Assembly (NCBI RefSeq): GCF_021233435.1
Contig: NZ_CP089469.1
Coordinates: forward strand, 124,001 to 188,000
Source: Halobacterium noricense
Lineage (GTDB): Archaea; Halobacteriota; Halobacteria; Halobacteriales; Halobacteriaceae
DNA length: 64,000 bases
Direction of reading: 5' to 3'
Of the stretch, positions 8,325-16,372 are shown in pieces (position 1 is the first letter of the stretch; each line of letters begins with the position of its first letter). Both the position numbers and the translations under genes were made by a program. A model generated the notes under the pieces. The model was given only the letters and a program-made list of their open reading frames with translations, did not search any database and had not been told where the DNA came from.

Positions 8325-9293
8325 CTATTCGGCCCAATAGGCGTCGCCGGGTTTGGTTTCAAAAACGGCACGAGAAAGGACATCGATGGCCTTTTCGAGG
8401 CCTTCGCGAGCGCTGGTGAGTGAATCCTCATGTTCAATAGAGAGGGCGCCGTCGTAGCCGACCATACGCAACGTGGAGACGACATCCTTCCAATGGCTCT
8501 CATCGTGGCCGTAACCGATGGAACGGAACAACCACGCCCGATTGGGTTCGTCGGTGTAGTCGGTAGTATCGAGAACACCCTTCTCGCGGGTGTTAGCGTC
8601 GTAGATTTTGGTGTCCTTAGCGTGGACGTGGTGGATGGCGTCTGTCTCGCCAAGGAGGCGGATAGCGGTCGTAATATCGATTCCCTGCCAGTAGAGGTGG
8701 GAGGGGTCGAAGTTGGCCCCAATATGGTCGTTGGTCGCCTCCCGGAGGCGGAGCATACCGTGAGGCTCGTAGACGAGCATGTTGGGGTGCATCTCGATAG
8801 CGACATTCACGTCGTGGGCCGCCGCGTGGTCAGCGAGATCGGTCCAGTACTCTGTCGCTACGTCCCATTGGTACTCGTGAGCGTCGGCGTGTTCGCTTGG
8901 CCAGGGTGCGGTAATCCAGTTTGGCACCTCATCGTCGGGACCGCCGGCGGGCAGACCCGAAAAACAGGTGACTGTGTTTACCTCGAGTTGCGCTGCGAGT
9001 TCGATGGCCTCACGAAGTTCCGTATCGGCCTGGCTCGCGCGCTCCTCGTTGGGGTGAAGCGGGTTGTTGTGTGTCGCGAGTGCCGAAATGCGGAAGTCGT
9101 GCTCTTCGAGCAGGTCGTGGAGGTTCTGCTGGGCGGCCTCGTCGTTGAGGTAGTCCTCGCGTGGGAGGTGGTCGTCACCGGGGAAGCCGCCACAGCCTAG
9201 TTCAACAGTGCCCACTCCCTGGCTAGAGAGGTAGTCGAGGGCATCATCGAGCGGTTCATCGCCGAGCGGAACGGTGAGTACGCCGACGTCCAT
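8325..9293 (-). CDS. Sugar phosphate isomerase/epimerase (xylose isomerase-like TIM barrel)
   Basis: 322 residues, PF01261-type fold. The opening MDVGVLTVPLGDEPLDDALDYLSSQGVGTVELGCGG, the metal-site stretches VNVAIEMHPNMLVYE, IGANFDPSHLYWQGID, HHVHAKDTKIY, and the late GALSIEHEDSL show the expected Glu, Asp, His and Glu ligands. Such enzymes act on inositol derivatives, keto-sugars or 3-keto glycosides. It follows a Gfo/Idh oxidoreductase by 2 bp, so the two are cotranscribed and probably act in sequence. The ThuA-like gene at 13519 may belong to the same original cluster. Confidence 0.8.
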   Translation of the reverse strand: MDVGVLTVPLGDEPLDDALDYLSSQGVGTVELGCGGFPGDDHLPREDYLNDEAAQQNLHDLLEEHDFRISALATHNNPLHPNEERASQADTELREAIELAAQLEVNTVTCFSGLPAGGPDDEVPNWITAPWPSEHADAHEYQWDVATEYWTDLADHAAAHDVNVAIEMHPNMLVYEPHGMLRLREATNDHIGANFDPSHLYWQGIDITTAIRLLGETDAIHHVHAKDTKIYDANTREKGVLDTTDYTDEPNRAWLFRSIGYGHDESHWKDVVSTLRMVGYDGALSIEHEDSLTSAREGLEKAIDVLSRAVFETKPGDAYWAE

Positions 9294-9295
9294 GG

Positions 9296-10366
9296 TTACA
9301 GTTGAATCGCGTGCCCCTTCTCGTCGGAGCGGTAGATAGCGTCGATGACGCGCTGTACTTCCAGTGCTTGGTCGACTGTGTTTCGCTTGGGAACTTCGCC
9401 AGACCGTACGATATCGAAGAAGTACTCCTGCTCGCGCTCGTGTGTGTCCTCCTCACGGGTCTGGATGTCGGTGTTGCTGAAGTGGTTCGCACCGATATCG
9501 TTTACCTCATGGATGGTGAGGTCACCGCTCTCGCGGTCGAAAGTGGCACCCCCCTCGGTGCCCTGGATGACGAAGTCGTTGTTCGGGGGGCGGTTGCTCG
9601 CCCACGCCACTTCGATGGATACCGACTGGCCTGCAGCGGTGCGGATGAACGCTGTCGCATGGTCGTCGACAGTGAACTCAATCTTCTCTTCGTCCTCTCC
9701 CCACATCTCGAGGTAGGTGTAGTCCTCGCGGCCGCCAAACTCTGAGCGTGTCTCGCCGGAGACCTCGGTGATCTCGGGGAAGTCGAGGAAGTGGAGTGCG
9801 AGGTCGATAGCGTGGACACCGATGTCGAGAAGGGCACCGCCACCGGAGATCTCCTTCGTCGTGAACCAACCGCCACGACCGGGGATGCCTCGCTGTCGGA
9901 CGTAGTTTGCTTCGACGTGCGTGATGTTGCCGAAGCGGCCGTCCTCTTGGTAGGTCTTGAATACCTCGGCACCAGGGTTGAAGCGGTTGTTGAACCCAAC
10001 CACACAGAAGCTATCGGCTTTGTGCGCCGCATCTACGATGCGTTCAGCGCTCTCCAGCGTGTTTGCGAGCGGCTTCTCCAGCAGCACGTCGACACCTGAC
10101 TCTAGAGCCTCAATGGCATACTGTTCGTGGAACTTATTCGGTGTTGTGATGAGGACAGCGTCGATACCTGCTTCGTACAATTCCTCGTAGGTGCCGAACG
10201 TCGGGACATTGTACTCATCCTCGAAGCGCTGACGCGCCTCATCAGCGACGTCAACGCCGCCAACGAGAGTTTCCCCGAGGTCTGTGATACGCTCTGCATG
10301 ATGATGTCCAATGCCACCAAGACCCACAATACCGACGCGGACTGGGTTCTGTAGTTGACTACTCAT
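9296..10366 (-). CDS. Gfo/Idh/MocA-family NAD(P)-dependent oxidoreductase
   Basis: 356 residues. VGIVGLGGIGHHHAERI at the N-terminus is the Rossmann nucleotide-binding motif. LLEKPLANTLESAERIVDAA contains the family EKP signature with its catalytic Lys. GGALLDIGVHAIDLALHFLD holds the D..H..D catalytic patch. These enzymes oxidise inositols, glucose or disaccharides, often at C3. It overlaps nothing and is followed after 2 bp by a TIM-barrel sugar isomerase. An IS1341-type element starts about 95 bp upstream of it on the opposite strand. Confidence 0.85.
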   Translation of the reverse strand: MSSQLQNPVRVGIVGLGGIGHHHAERITDLGETLVGGVDVADEARQRFEDEYNVPTFGTYEELYEAGIDAVLITTPNKFHEQYAIEALESGVDVLLEKPLANTLESAERIVDAAHKADSFCVVGFNNRFNPGAEVFKTYQEDGRFGNITHVEANYVRQRGIPGRGGWFTTKEISGGGALLDIGVHAIDLALHFLDFPEITEVSGETRSEFGGREDYTYLEMWGEDEEKIEFTVDDHATAFIRTAAGQSVSIEVAWASNRPPNNDFVIQGTEGGATFDRESGDLTIHEVNDIGANHFSNTDIQTREEDTHEREQEYFFDIVRSGEVPKRNTVDQALEVQRVIDAIYRSDEKGHAIQL

Positions 10367-10613
10367 ATTCTAGATTAACTTCGAACCGGGTTGTAATCCT
10401 TTCCCTTCCAAGCAGGGTACCAAGAGAGCGAGAGGCACGTGCCACTCTGGATGAGGCTTATACGCGGAGCAGGCGCAATACCACGGCGTTCAGGCCGTGG
10501 ATACGCGCCGTCACTCAGTGACACCTTCCACCGATACCGACAGGGCTGGATATTCCACGCCAAACACAGCCTTTAATATACTCTATTCCATAACTAGTTA
10601 TGAACACAGTACG

Positions 10614-11870
10614 ATGCTGGAGACAACCCGCACCTACGTCGCACGCATCACGAACCACAGTCAGGTTCGTGACGATCTCGACCAGTGCGGGTTCTCAGCC
10701 TCGAAACTGTGGAATGTCGGACGCTACTACATCCAACAACGGTGGGATGAAGACGGTGAGATACCCGATGAAGCCGAACTGAAATCGGAGTTGAAAGACC
10801 ACGAACGCTATAGTGACCTGCATTCGCAGTCAAGTCAGCGAGTTCTCGAAGAGCTTGCTGAATCGTTCACCGGCTGGTACAACTCCGACGACGGCAACAA
10901 CCCACCGGGATACCGGAAACGTGGCGACCGACACCCACGCTCCACCGTGACGTGGAAACAGAAAGGCATCAAACACGACGATAAACACAGTCAACTCCGC
11001 CTCTCGAAAGGATGGAACCTGAAAGACGGACGGTCGGACTTCATCCTCGCGGAATACGAAACCCGACCCGACGTACAGGTGGAGAACATCCAGCAGGTGC
11101 GTGCCGTCTACAACGGCGACCGCTGGGAACTCCACCTCGTCTGCAAGAAAGAAATCCCAGTCGAGGACGCACCCGACGACAAGACGGCGGGGATTGACCT
11201 CGGTATCAGCAACTACCTTGCCATCGACTACGAGGACGGCCCTTCAGAGTTGTATCCGGGGAACACGCTGAAAGAAGACAAGCACTACTTCACCCGCGAG
11301 GAGTACCAGACTGAAGGCGAGAACGGGCCGTCGAAGCGGGCGTTGAAGACCCGTCGGAAACTCTCCCGGCGCAAAGACCACTTCCTCCATACGCTCTCGA
11401 AAAACATTATTCAACGGTGTGTCGAAGAAGGCGTGGAGAAGATCGCGGTAGGTGACCTTAGCGACATCCGCGAAGACGAGAATGGCGATTCGCGGAACTG
11501 GGGTGCGTCGGGGAACAAGAAACTCCACGGGTGGGAGTTCGACCGCTTCGTCCGTCTCCTTGAATACAAGGCCGAGGAATACGGCATCCTCGTTGACCGT
11601 GTGGACGAGGAGAATACGTCGAAGACGTGTTCGTGTTGCGGGCAGATTCGGGATACGAACCGTGTGGAGCGTGGGCTGTACGTCTGTTCGTCGTGCGAGA
11701 CGACGATGAACGCGGACGTCAATGGTGCAGTAAATATCCGGAGAAAGATAACTCAGAGTCCCCCGACAGGGGATATGAGTAACGGCTGGTTGGCACAGCC
11801 CGGAGTCTTCCTGTTCGACCGCGAGAGCGGACGGTTCACACCGAGAGAACAGGGAGACTACAAACCGTAA
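10614..11870 (+). CDS. TnpB (IS605 OrfB) RNA-guided nuclease homolog, with altered RuvC-II residue
   Basis: 418 residues from the ATG at 10614. An earlier in-frame start at 10497 would code through the left-end hairpin and is rejected. Domains: N-terminal wedge/REC region with GYRKRGDRHPRSTV, RuvC-I AGIDLGISNY (Asp195), RuvC-II IAVGDLSDIRED, a zinc ribbon (CSCC and CSSC near residues 339-361), and RuvC-III MNADVNGAVNI (Asp368). The usual RuvC-II glutamate (as in ..EDL) is Gly280 here. A downstream Glu in YKAEEYG (321-322) could be a relocated catalytic residue, as reported for rearranged TnpB/Fanzor sites. Otherwise the protein would be nuclease-dead. Confidence 0.85.
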   Translation: MLETTRTYVARITNHSQVRDDLDQCGFSASKLWNVGRYYIQQRWDEDGEIPDEAELKSELKDHERYSDLHSQSSQRVLEELAESFTGWYNSDDGNNPPGYRKRGDRHPRSTVTWKQKGIKHDDKHSQLRLSKGWNLKDGRSDFILAEYETRPDVQVENIQQVRAVYNGDRWELHLVCKKEIPVEDAPDDKTAGIDLGISNYLAIDYEDGPSELYPGNTLKEDKHYFTREEYQTEGENGPSKRALKTRRKLSRRKDHFLHTLSKNIIQRCVEEGVEKIAVGDLSDIREDENGDSRNWGASGNKKLHGWEFDRFVRLLEYKAEEYGILVDRVDEENTSKTCSCCGQIRDTNRVERGLYVCSSCETTMNADVNGAVNIRRKITQSPPTGDMSNGWLAQPGVFLFDRESGRFTPREQGDYKP

Positions 11871-11919
11871 TATCCCAACGCTCGGGATTCCTCCGCCTTC
11901 AGGCGGAGGAGGATGTCAA
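11871..11919 (+). ncRNA. Probable 3' end of TnpB guide (omega/re) RNA scaffold
   Basis: The right end downstream of the tnpB stop carries GCTCGGGATTC followed by the hairpin 11890-11909 and GAGGATGTCAA. In characterised TnpB systems the guide RNA is made from the 3' end of the element and its guide is the flanking sequence just beyond the right end. Here that guide would start at 11920 (CACCGACTACG...). The same 40-odd bases recur at the right end of the 514-bp element, which supports a functional RNA end. The transcript itself is inferred; its 5' end is unknown. Confidence 0.5.
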
Positions 11920-12108
11920 CACCGACTACGAACCCGTCAACGGGGGCAAGGCGTTCCGGGTCATCCAGCAGATACTCAAATCGACGGACTTGGAGACGGT
12001 TCTCACACAGAAGAATGCGTCTGTCAGCGTCGACAGTGCTCGCCTCTACAAGCGCGCAAAGTATCGCTACTGGATGACAAGTACGTCCAGTTTTGGGAAG
12101 CCCGGTAT
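11920..12108 (+). pseudogene. Unidentified gene fragment trapped between a TnpB element and ISH3
   Basis: An open frame in this short host segment reads NTDYEPVNGGKAFRVIQQILKSTDLETVLTQ...VDSARLYKRAKYRYWM. A one-base shift near 12072 gives DDKYVQFWEARYQY, which looks protein-like, so a frameshift is probable. The 5' part was lost at the TnpB element and the 3' part runs into the ISH3. I do not recognise the family. It probably belonged to the surrounding sugar-utilisation island. Confidence 0.35.
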
Positions 12109-13500
12109 CAGTACCTCACAAAGCGTCCTCAGTTGAGTCAGTCTGAGGTCTGATTTCTGTTGCGGAGTGCAGTGACCGACCGCGATCTCCTCACAGATCG
12201 ACGGGAAGCTGTCGCTGTCGGCGGCGCTCAGCCGCCGACGCGACAGCGTCGCCACTCAGTGCCGGGGCTGTCCCGGTCAGTGGTTAGCGGTGGAATCGGT
12301 CGTCAGGTGGTCGGTTCGCGGGGACGGCCCGACGCACCGCGAGGGCCGTCCACGCAGCCCGTCGAACCATATTCACGAACTCCTTGTACGGCCACCACCA
12401 GAGGCGACGCCCGCCTCGGCGCGGCGTCGCCACGTATTCATAGTGGAGATACCGCCAAACATTCTGTAGCAGCAGACTCACTACGACGTACAGCAGTCTC
12501 ACCGTCGCGTCTCGTGTCGTTGTCGTCGCTATCGCTTGCTCGGACAAGCGATAGCTCGATTCGATACCGAAGCGTTTGCTGTAGTGGTATCGAGCGTCGC
12601 GTGGTGTCTCGATGAACGGCGCGTCAGCGGCGTAGCCGTGACGCGCTACACCGTTCTCGTCATATCGTCCGTTCAGGTACGTACAGTCGATGTAGACGGG
12701 AAACTCGACGGTCCAGCTGTGACCGTCGAGTTTCCCTGTCAGGTTGTGTTGAATAATGCGACTCCACCCTTCCGAGAGTTCCTGCTGAATCGCCTCACCC
12801 CACCGGATGATCGGGACAACGTAGGCGTAGTTGTGCGCCTGAAGCAGCGTGAGACACTTGCTGTCGTAGAATCCACGATCAAGGTAGACGGCCTTGACCT
12901 CGGTGTCAAGGCCGTCGAGAACACCAAGGAACTCAGCGAGGACGCTGCTGGCGGTGTCGCCGTCTTCGAGACGGCGCACCGCCAGCGTGTAGCGTTTGTT
13001 CTTCACACGCGCGTAGAGTGTGGCGTAGGCGTGGAACGAAGTGGTTCCTCGCTTCGCTTCGGAGTGGTAGAGAGCGTCTGTGTCGTCTTCATCACCGTAG
13101 TAGGGTCGCAGGTGGAGGTCTGCGCAGACCTCCACCTGCTCGGGAAGCAGCTCAACGATGTCTCGTCGAAGAAGCGTGTTAGCGACTCGTTCGAGCCGCT
13201 CCGGCTCGAACTTCGTCCGTAGATGATAGAGAATCGTGTTCGCCGATGGGGAGTCTTCACTGGAGTTGCACAGCGTCGAGATCGAGGTCCCGTCGGCGGT
13301 CGCGCCGACGAGGACCTCGTAGATGTCCTCTGCATCGATTTCAGCGTTGTTGGCGAGATTCAGAGAAACTTCCTCGTCAAGGCAGTTGACGAGGAAGTTA
13401 AGGAGCTGGTCCTCGTGGATTTCATTGTCCGCTTGCTTTGCTTGCTTGGACACAACTCAGCAAGCGGACTCCTTCAACTTGCGAGCTTTGTGAGGTACTG
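12109..13500 (-). mobile_element. ISH3-family insertion sequence, copy a
   Basis: 1392 bp with terminal inverted repeats beginning CAGTACCTCACAAAGC at 12109 and ending in the complement GCTTTGTGAGGTACTG at 13500. A 5-bp target duplication GGTAT is present at 12104-12108 and 13501-13505, as expected for ISH3, so this is a clean insertion. A strong GC-rich hairpin (12213-12248) lies downstream of the transposase stop, and it recurs in the other three copies. Confidence 0.95.
12284..13453 (-). CDS. ISH3-family transposase, copy a
   Basis: 389 residues, full length for ISH3 transposases. It shows HEDQLLNFLVNCLDEEVSLNLANNAEID at the N-terminus, then a DDE-type core with ADLHLRPYYGDEDDTD, VYLDRGFYDSKCLTLLQ, and late KRFGIESSYRLSEQAIATTTT that carries the catalytic Glu. 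The Arg-rich C-terminal tail ATPRRGGRRLWWWPYKEFVNMVRRAAW is shared by all copies. It appears intact. Confidence 0.95.
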   Translation of the reverse strand: MSKQAKQADNEIHEDQLLNFLVNCLDEEVSLNLANNAEIDAEDIYEVLVGATADGTSISTLCNSSEDSPSANTILYHLRTKFEPERLERVANTLLRRDIVELLPEQVEVCADLHLRPYYGDEDDTDALYHSEAKRGTTSFHAYATLYARVKNKRYTLAVRRLEDGDTASSVLAEFLGVLDGLDTEVKAVYLDRGFYDSKCLTLLQAHNYAYVVPIIRWGEAIQQELSEGWSRIIQHNLTGKLDGHSWTVEFPVYIDCTYLNGRYDENGVARHGYAADAPFIETPRDARYHYSKRFGIESSYRLSEQAIATTTTRDATVRLLYVVVSLLLQNVWRYLHYEYVATPRRGGRRLWWWPYKEFVNMVRRAAWTALAVRRAVPANRPPDDRFHR

Positions 13501-13518
13501 GGTATCAGTACTAGGCGT

Positions 13519-14235
13519 TCAGATGTCCTCAATCGGGTCAACGTTCCCGAATGTCTCATCAACGACACCCTCTGGAGCCGCCCATTCGACAGCATTTTTA
13601 ATGACCTGTTGGACCATCTCGTCGTAGTAGGTTGGGTACGTCTCGTGACCAGGACGGAAGTAGAAGATTCGACCGGCTCCGCGACGGTACGCGCATCCCG
13701 ATCGGAACACCTCACCGCCCTCGAACCACGACGAGAAGACGAGCGCGTCTGGTTGCGGAATGTCGAAGCGTTCGCCATACATCTCCTCGCGGTCGAGTTC
13801 AAACGACTCGGGAAGGCCCTTTGCAACTGGATGGCCTGGTTCGACGACCCAGAGGCGTTCGCGTTCGCCGACCTCACGCCACTTCAGCGAGCAGGACGTA
13901 CCCATCAAGCGCTTGAACGGCTTCGAGTAGTGCGCAGAGTGGAGAGGGACGAATCCCATGCCGGCGAGGATAGCCTCTTGTACACGATCCACCACCTCGT
14001 CGGACACCTCGTCGTGGGCCATGTGGCCCCACCAGAGGAGGACATCCGTATCATTGATAACGTCCCGCGTTAGGCCGTGCTCGGGGCCCTCGTCGAGAGT
14101 TGTCGTCCGCACGTCATGGCCCTCCTCGTCGAGGAATTCGGCGATGACAGCGTGGATGCCGTCAGGGTACACCTCAGCAACGTCGTCTCTCTCGCGTTCG
14201 TGTCGGTGCTCGTTCCAGATGGTGACGCTGACCAT
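13519..14235 (-). CDS. ThuA-like (trehalose utilisation) domain protein
   Basis: 238 residues from the ATG at 14235 ([14 protein letters not shown]). Family features are the glutamine-amidotransferase-like fold with [66 protein letters not shown], and [18 protein letters not shown]. ThuA proteins are tied to catabolism of disaccharides, possibly 3-keto forms, but their reaction is unproven. A TATA-like CTTATTTA lies near 14318, and a GTACGA/TCGTAC palindrome at 14276-14289 sits between it and the start. The gene probably works with the Gfo/Idh and isomerase pair at 8325-10366, from which mobile elements now separate it. Confidence 0.8.
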   Translation of the reverse strand: MVSVTIWNEHRHERERDDVAEVYPDGIHAVIAEFLDEEGHDVRTTTLDEGPEHGLTRDVINDTDVLLWWGHMAHDEVSDEVVDRVQEAILAGMGFVPLHSAHYSKPFKRLMGTSCSLKWREVGERERLWVVEPGHPVAKGLPESFELDREEMYGERFDIPQPDALVFSSWFEGGEVFRSGCAYRRGAGRIFYFRPGHETYPTYYDEMVQQVIKNAVEWAAPEGVVDETFGNVDPIEDI

Positions 14236-14275
14236 CAGTAACCCACCGTAGCCCGCGAATTGCGTGTTGCTCGGA

Positions 14276-14289
14276 GTACGATTTCGTAC
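14276..14289. promoter_or_regulatory. Palindrome upstream of the ThuA-like gene
   Basis: GTACGATTTCGTAC has 6-bp perfect arms and lies about 40 bp before the ThuA-like start, just downstream of its likely TATA box. A repressor bound here would block initiation. The binder is unknown. Confidence 0.35.
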
Positions 14290-14571
14290 ACGAACGACGG
14301 GTCTCAGGGTGGGTGTAAATAAGTTGGCGTTCCGATTCTGGTAGTGTTCAGATAAGCAGTTTTCAGAGGGGGAGTTGGTGGGAACAGCTGAAAGCCCTCG
14401 AATATCTCTGCTCCCGCGACTCGCTGCGCGCGTTCGCTCGCTCACGTGCTTACTTCGCCGAGACGCCTCGCCCTTTCAATCCATCAGGAATGCCAGTTGA
14501 AGCGCCGAGCGCGGCTAGCCGGTTTCAGTCCTTATCTGAACACCACCTCGAGAAGTGATGCAAATTTTAAG

Positions 14572-15045
14572 ATGGGGTGGGATGACATACAGTATGTGGC
14601 ATTAGACAGCATCCTCCTTGCAGTCGGTCCAGGAGATAAAGAACGCGCAGAGAAACTCGCAGAATTCGTCGCAGACGTCGCTGGACCAGCTGATACTACA
14701 GTGGTCCTCTTGCACGTTTTCACGCAAGATGAGTATACCTCTGTGACTGAAAGATTAGGAATCGAGAGCCCCACAGAGATAGCACCGGATGAGGTCGCTC
14801 AGCGCCACGAAACAACTCGGTCCATCTCGAAAACGCTAGACGAGGCTGGGATATCCTACGAGATTCGAGGAGCCGTCGGCCCGCATGGTGAGGAAATTAT
14901 TCGGCTAGCCACAGAGGACAACTCGGGCCTCGTTGTCGTTGGGGGGCGAAAACGCTCACCGACGGGGAAAGCCGTGTTCGGGTCGACCGCGCAAGAAGTC
15001 ATGCTCTCCGCTCCCTGCCCAGTAACGTTCGTCCGTGGGGAGTAG
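14572..15045 (+). CDS. Universal stress protein (UspA) family protein
   Basis: About 157 residues. The Usp fold is seen in LDSILLAVGPGDKERAEKLAEFVADVA, VVLLHVFTQDE, and the nucleotide-binding motif GLVVVGGRKRSPTGKAVFGSTAQEVMLSAPCPVTFVR, which matches the G-2x-G-9x-G(S/T) ATP-binding signature. The start is uncertain. The ATG at 14572 directly follows a TATA-like CAAATTTTAA (14561-14570), so a leaderless start at the in-frame GTG 14596 (VALDSILL) fits the promoter geometry better. Usp proteins bind ATP/AMP and modulate stress survival. There is no clear link to its neighbours. Confidence 0.85.
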   Translation: MGWDDIQYVALDSILLAVGPGDKERAEKLAEFVADVAGPADTTVVLLHVFTQDEYTSVTERLGIESPTEIAPDEVAQRHETTRSISKTLDEAGISYEIRGAVGPHGEEIIRLATEDNSGLVVVGGRKRSPTGKAVFGSTAQEVMLSAPCPVTFVRGE

Positions 15046-15186
15046 TTGAGCGCGGTTCAATAAATTGGTGTGAGTACCACAACGCCAATCATTCTGCATC
15101 AGGCCGTCGAGTCGCTCATGCTTCCCAGATATTTGCCCCGTCACGGAGTTTGTTAGGACAGTAGGTCAAACGCGAAGAATTTATAC

Positions 15187-16230
15187 TTACTCGCCAGCGG
15201 AGAGTGTGATCTGCGTCGCCTCAAAATCTTCCGTAAACGCCTGTGAACCGCCGACGGAAAACTGAATGTCGTCTCTTTTTACAATAAGCGTCTCCTGGGT
15301 CGGAAACTGGTTTGTAACCGGGCGAATAAGGCTCTGTTTGACGTCAACAACCGTCACCTCGGCGGTCTCGAACTCGTCGCTTGTTTGGGCCGGTCGCATA
15401 GCTATTTCGGCTCGAATAGTTTGATGATCGAACAGTTCCAGGGTCGCATCGAACACCGCGTGTCGGAAACTGGAGTATGTCTGCGGAAATTCGTGGATTT
15501 GAGAGATCCATTCCTGGGTGGCCATTGGCCAGTAATTTGCGATGAACGAATCGAAAAACGTGGACACGATCTGTGCCTCCGCGTGGAAGATGGCACGTTT
15601 ATCTGAATTTGACTGCACCAACATTTCGGCGGGCGCGACGATACCGTAGGATCGGTCCACGGTCAGGATGAGCGGGGCAGCGGCGTCCCAGCTGCGGACA
15701 ACATGGGCACACTCGTCAACCGTCTGGCCATCGTAGTCCGAGAGCATGAGAACGGAGAAAACGTTGTCTCGATATGCTCCCTTGATTGAGGTGTTCACGT
15801 GGTCAAACAGCGGCCCGGGTATCGAGAGTACCACTTCTTCCTCGGCGGAACTGATTAACTCGTTTATCTGATTCAAGAGGGTTTTACGAGCTTTGAGTAC
15901 TTTGAACTCCTGTTCCGTACGGCCGCTGGAGTCGTACAGTTGCTCCAGACGTTCCCCGATTGTGTACAGTTGTGAGACGAGATCTTCGATACCTTCCTGA
16001 GGCTGTATCGCTTCTATCTGTGTCGGAACCTGGTGGTCGTGTATTTCGACTAGCCCGCGATTTTCGAGTTCGTCGATGATGTCGTACGCGTAGCTTTTTG
16101 AAATGTCTGCTTCCGTCGAAATCTCACTTACCTTCGTGCTCCCATTTCTTAGGATGGTCAGATACGCGAGGACCTCCTTCTCCGAGAGACCGAACCGAGT
16201 TAGTTCGTCGATAAATGCGGCGTTTGTCAT
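15187..16230 (-). CDS. TrmB-family transcriptional regulator, second copy
   Basis: 347 residues from the ATG at 16230 (MTNAAFIDELTRFGLSEKE). The N-terminal winged helix has EVLAYLTILRNGSTKVSEISTEADISKSYAYDIIDELENRGLVEIHDHQVPTQ. The rest follows the same plan as the regulator at 779-1834, including SNSDKRAIFHAEAQIV, FIANYWPM, SSFRHAVFDATLEL and a matching FTEDFEATQITL end. The two are clear paralogs. It is divergent from a GH15 glucoamylase, its probable target, and may sense maltodextrin or glucose. Confidence 0.85.
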   Translation of the reverse strand: MTNAAFIDELTRFGLSEKEVLAYLTILRNGSTKVSEISTEADISKSYAYDIIDELENRGLVEIHDHQVPTQIEAIQPQEGIEDLVSQLYTIGERLEQLYDSSGRTEQEFKVLKARKTLLNQINELISSAEEEVVLSIPGPLFDHVNTSIKGAYRDNVFSVLMLSDYDGQTVDECAHVVRSWDAAAPLILTVDRSYGIVAPAEMLVQSNSDKRAIFHAEAQIVSTFFDSFIANYWPMATQEWISQIHEFPQTYSSFRHAVFDATLELFDHQTIRAEIAMRPAQTSDEFETAEVTVVDVKQSLIRPVTNQFPTQETLIVKRDDIQFSVGGSQAFTEDFEATQITLSAGE

Positions 16231-16372
16231 TACTAGTAGGTAGGCGGCAGACAAGTAAAAGAACTGCGAAGGTTTTTCTATTATCAAAATCCCAGTCGCT
16301 TTCTCGACAATATCTATGAAGTATATTGTATTTTCTCAAAAACCTTATTAGCATACCGGGTGATTTCCCCCT
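16231..16372. promoter_or_regulatory. TrmB/glucoamylase divergent promoter
   Basis: AT-rich 142-bp spacer. An imperfect inverted repeat starting GGTTTTTC and ending ATCAAAATCC (16271-16292) resembles the GGTTTTG/CAAAAC palindrome at 446-463, upstream of the other TrmB-linked gene. A CCTTATTA box at 16343-16350 is correctly spaced for the leaderless 16373 start. Shared operator use by the two TrmB paralogs is inference. Confidence 0.45.

Larger units (their letters stand above)
10462..11919 (+). mobile_element. IS1341-type (IS200/IS605 group) tnpB element, complete, without tnpA
   Basis: About 1458 bp. Left end: ACGC at 10462, preceded by TTAT (10458-10461), and a subterminal hairpin at 10481-10500 (CCACGG.../...CCGTGG). 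Right end: hairpin at 11890-11909 (CCTCCGCC/GGCGGAGG), ending ...GGATGTCAA at 11919. Both ends were fixed by comparison with the 514-bp derivative at 32383-32896, which shares both termini and the TTAT flank. There are no terminal inverted repeats and no target duplication, as expected of single-strand transposition. It needs a TnpA supplied in trans. Confidence 0.8.

Noticed and set aside
10497-10613. Earlier start of the first TnpB
   Set aside because: It would translate the left-end hairpin and spacer of the element. The ATG at 10614 begins the conserved protein.
12213-12248. GC-rich hairpin considered as part of a CRISPR array
   Set aside because: It occurs once per ISH3 copy at the same internal position, without spacers or tandem repeats.
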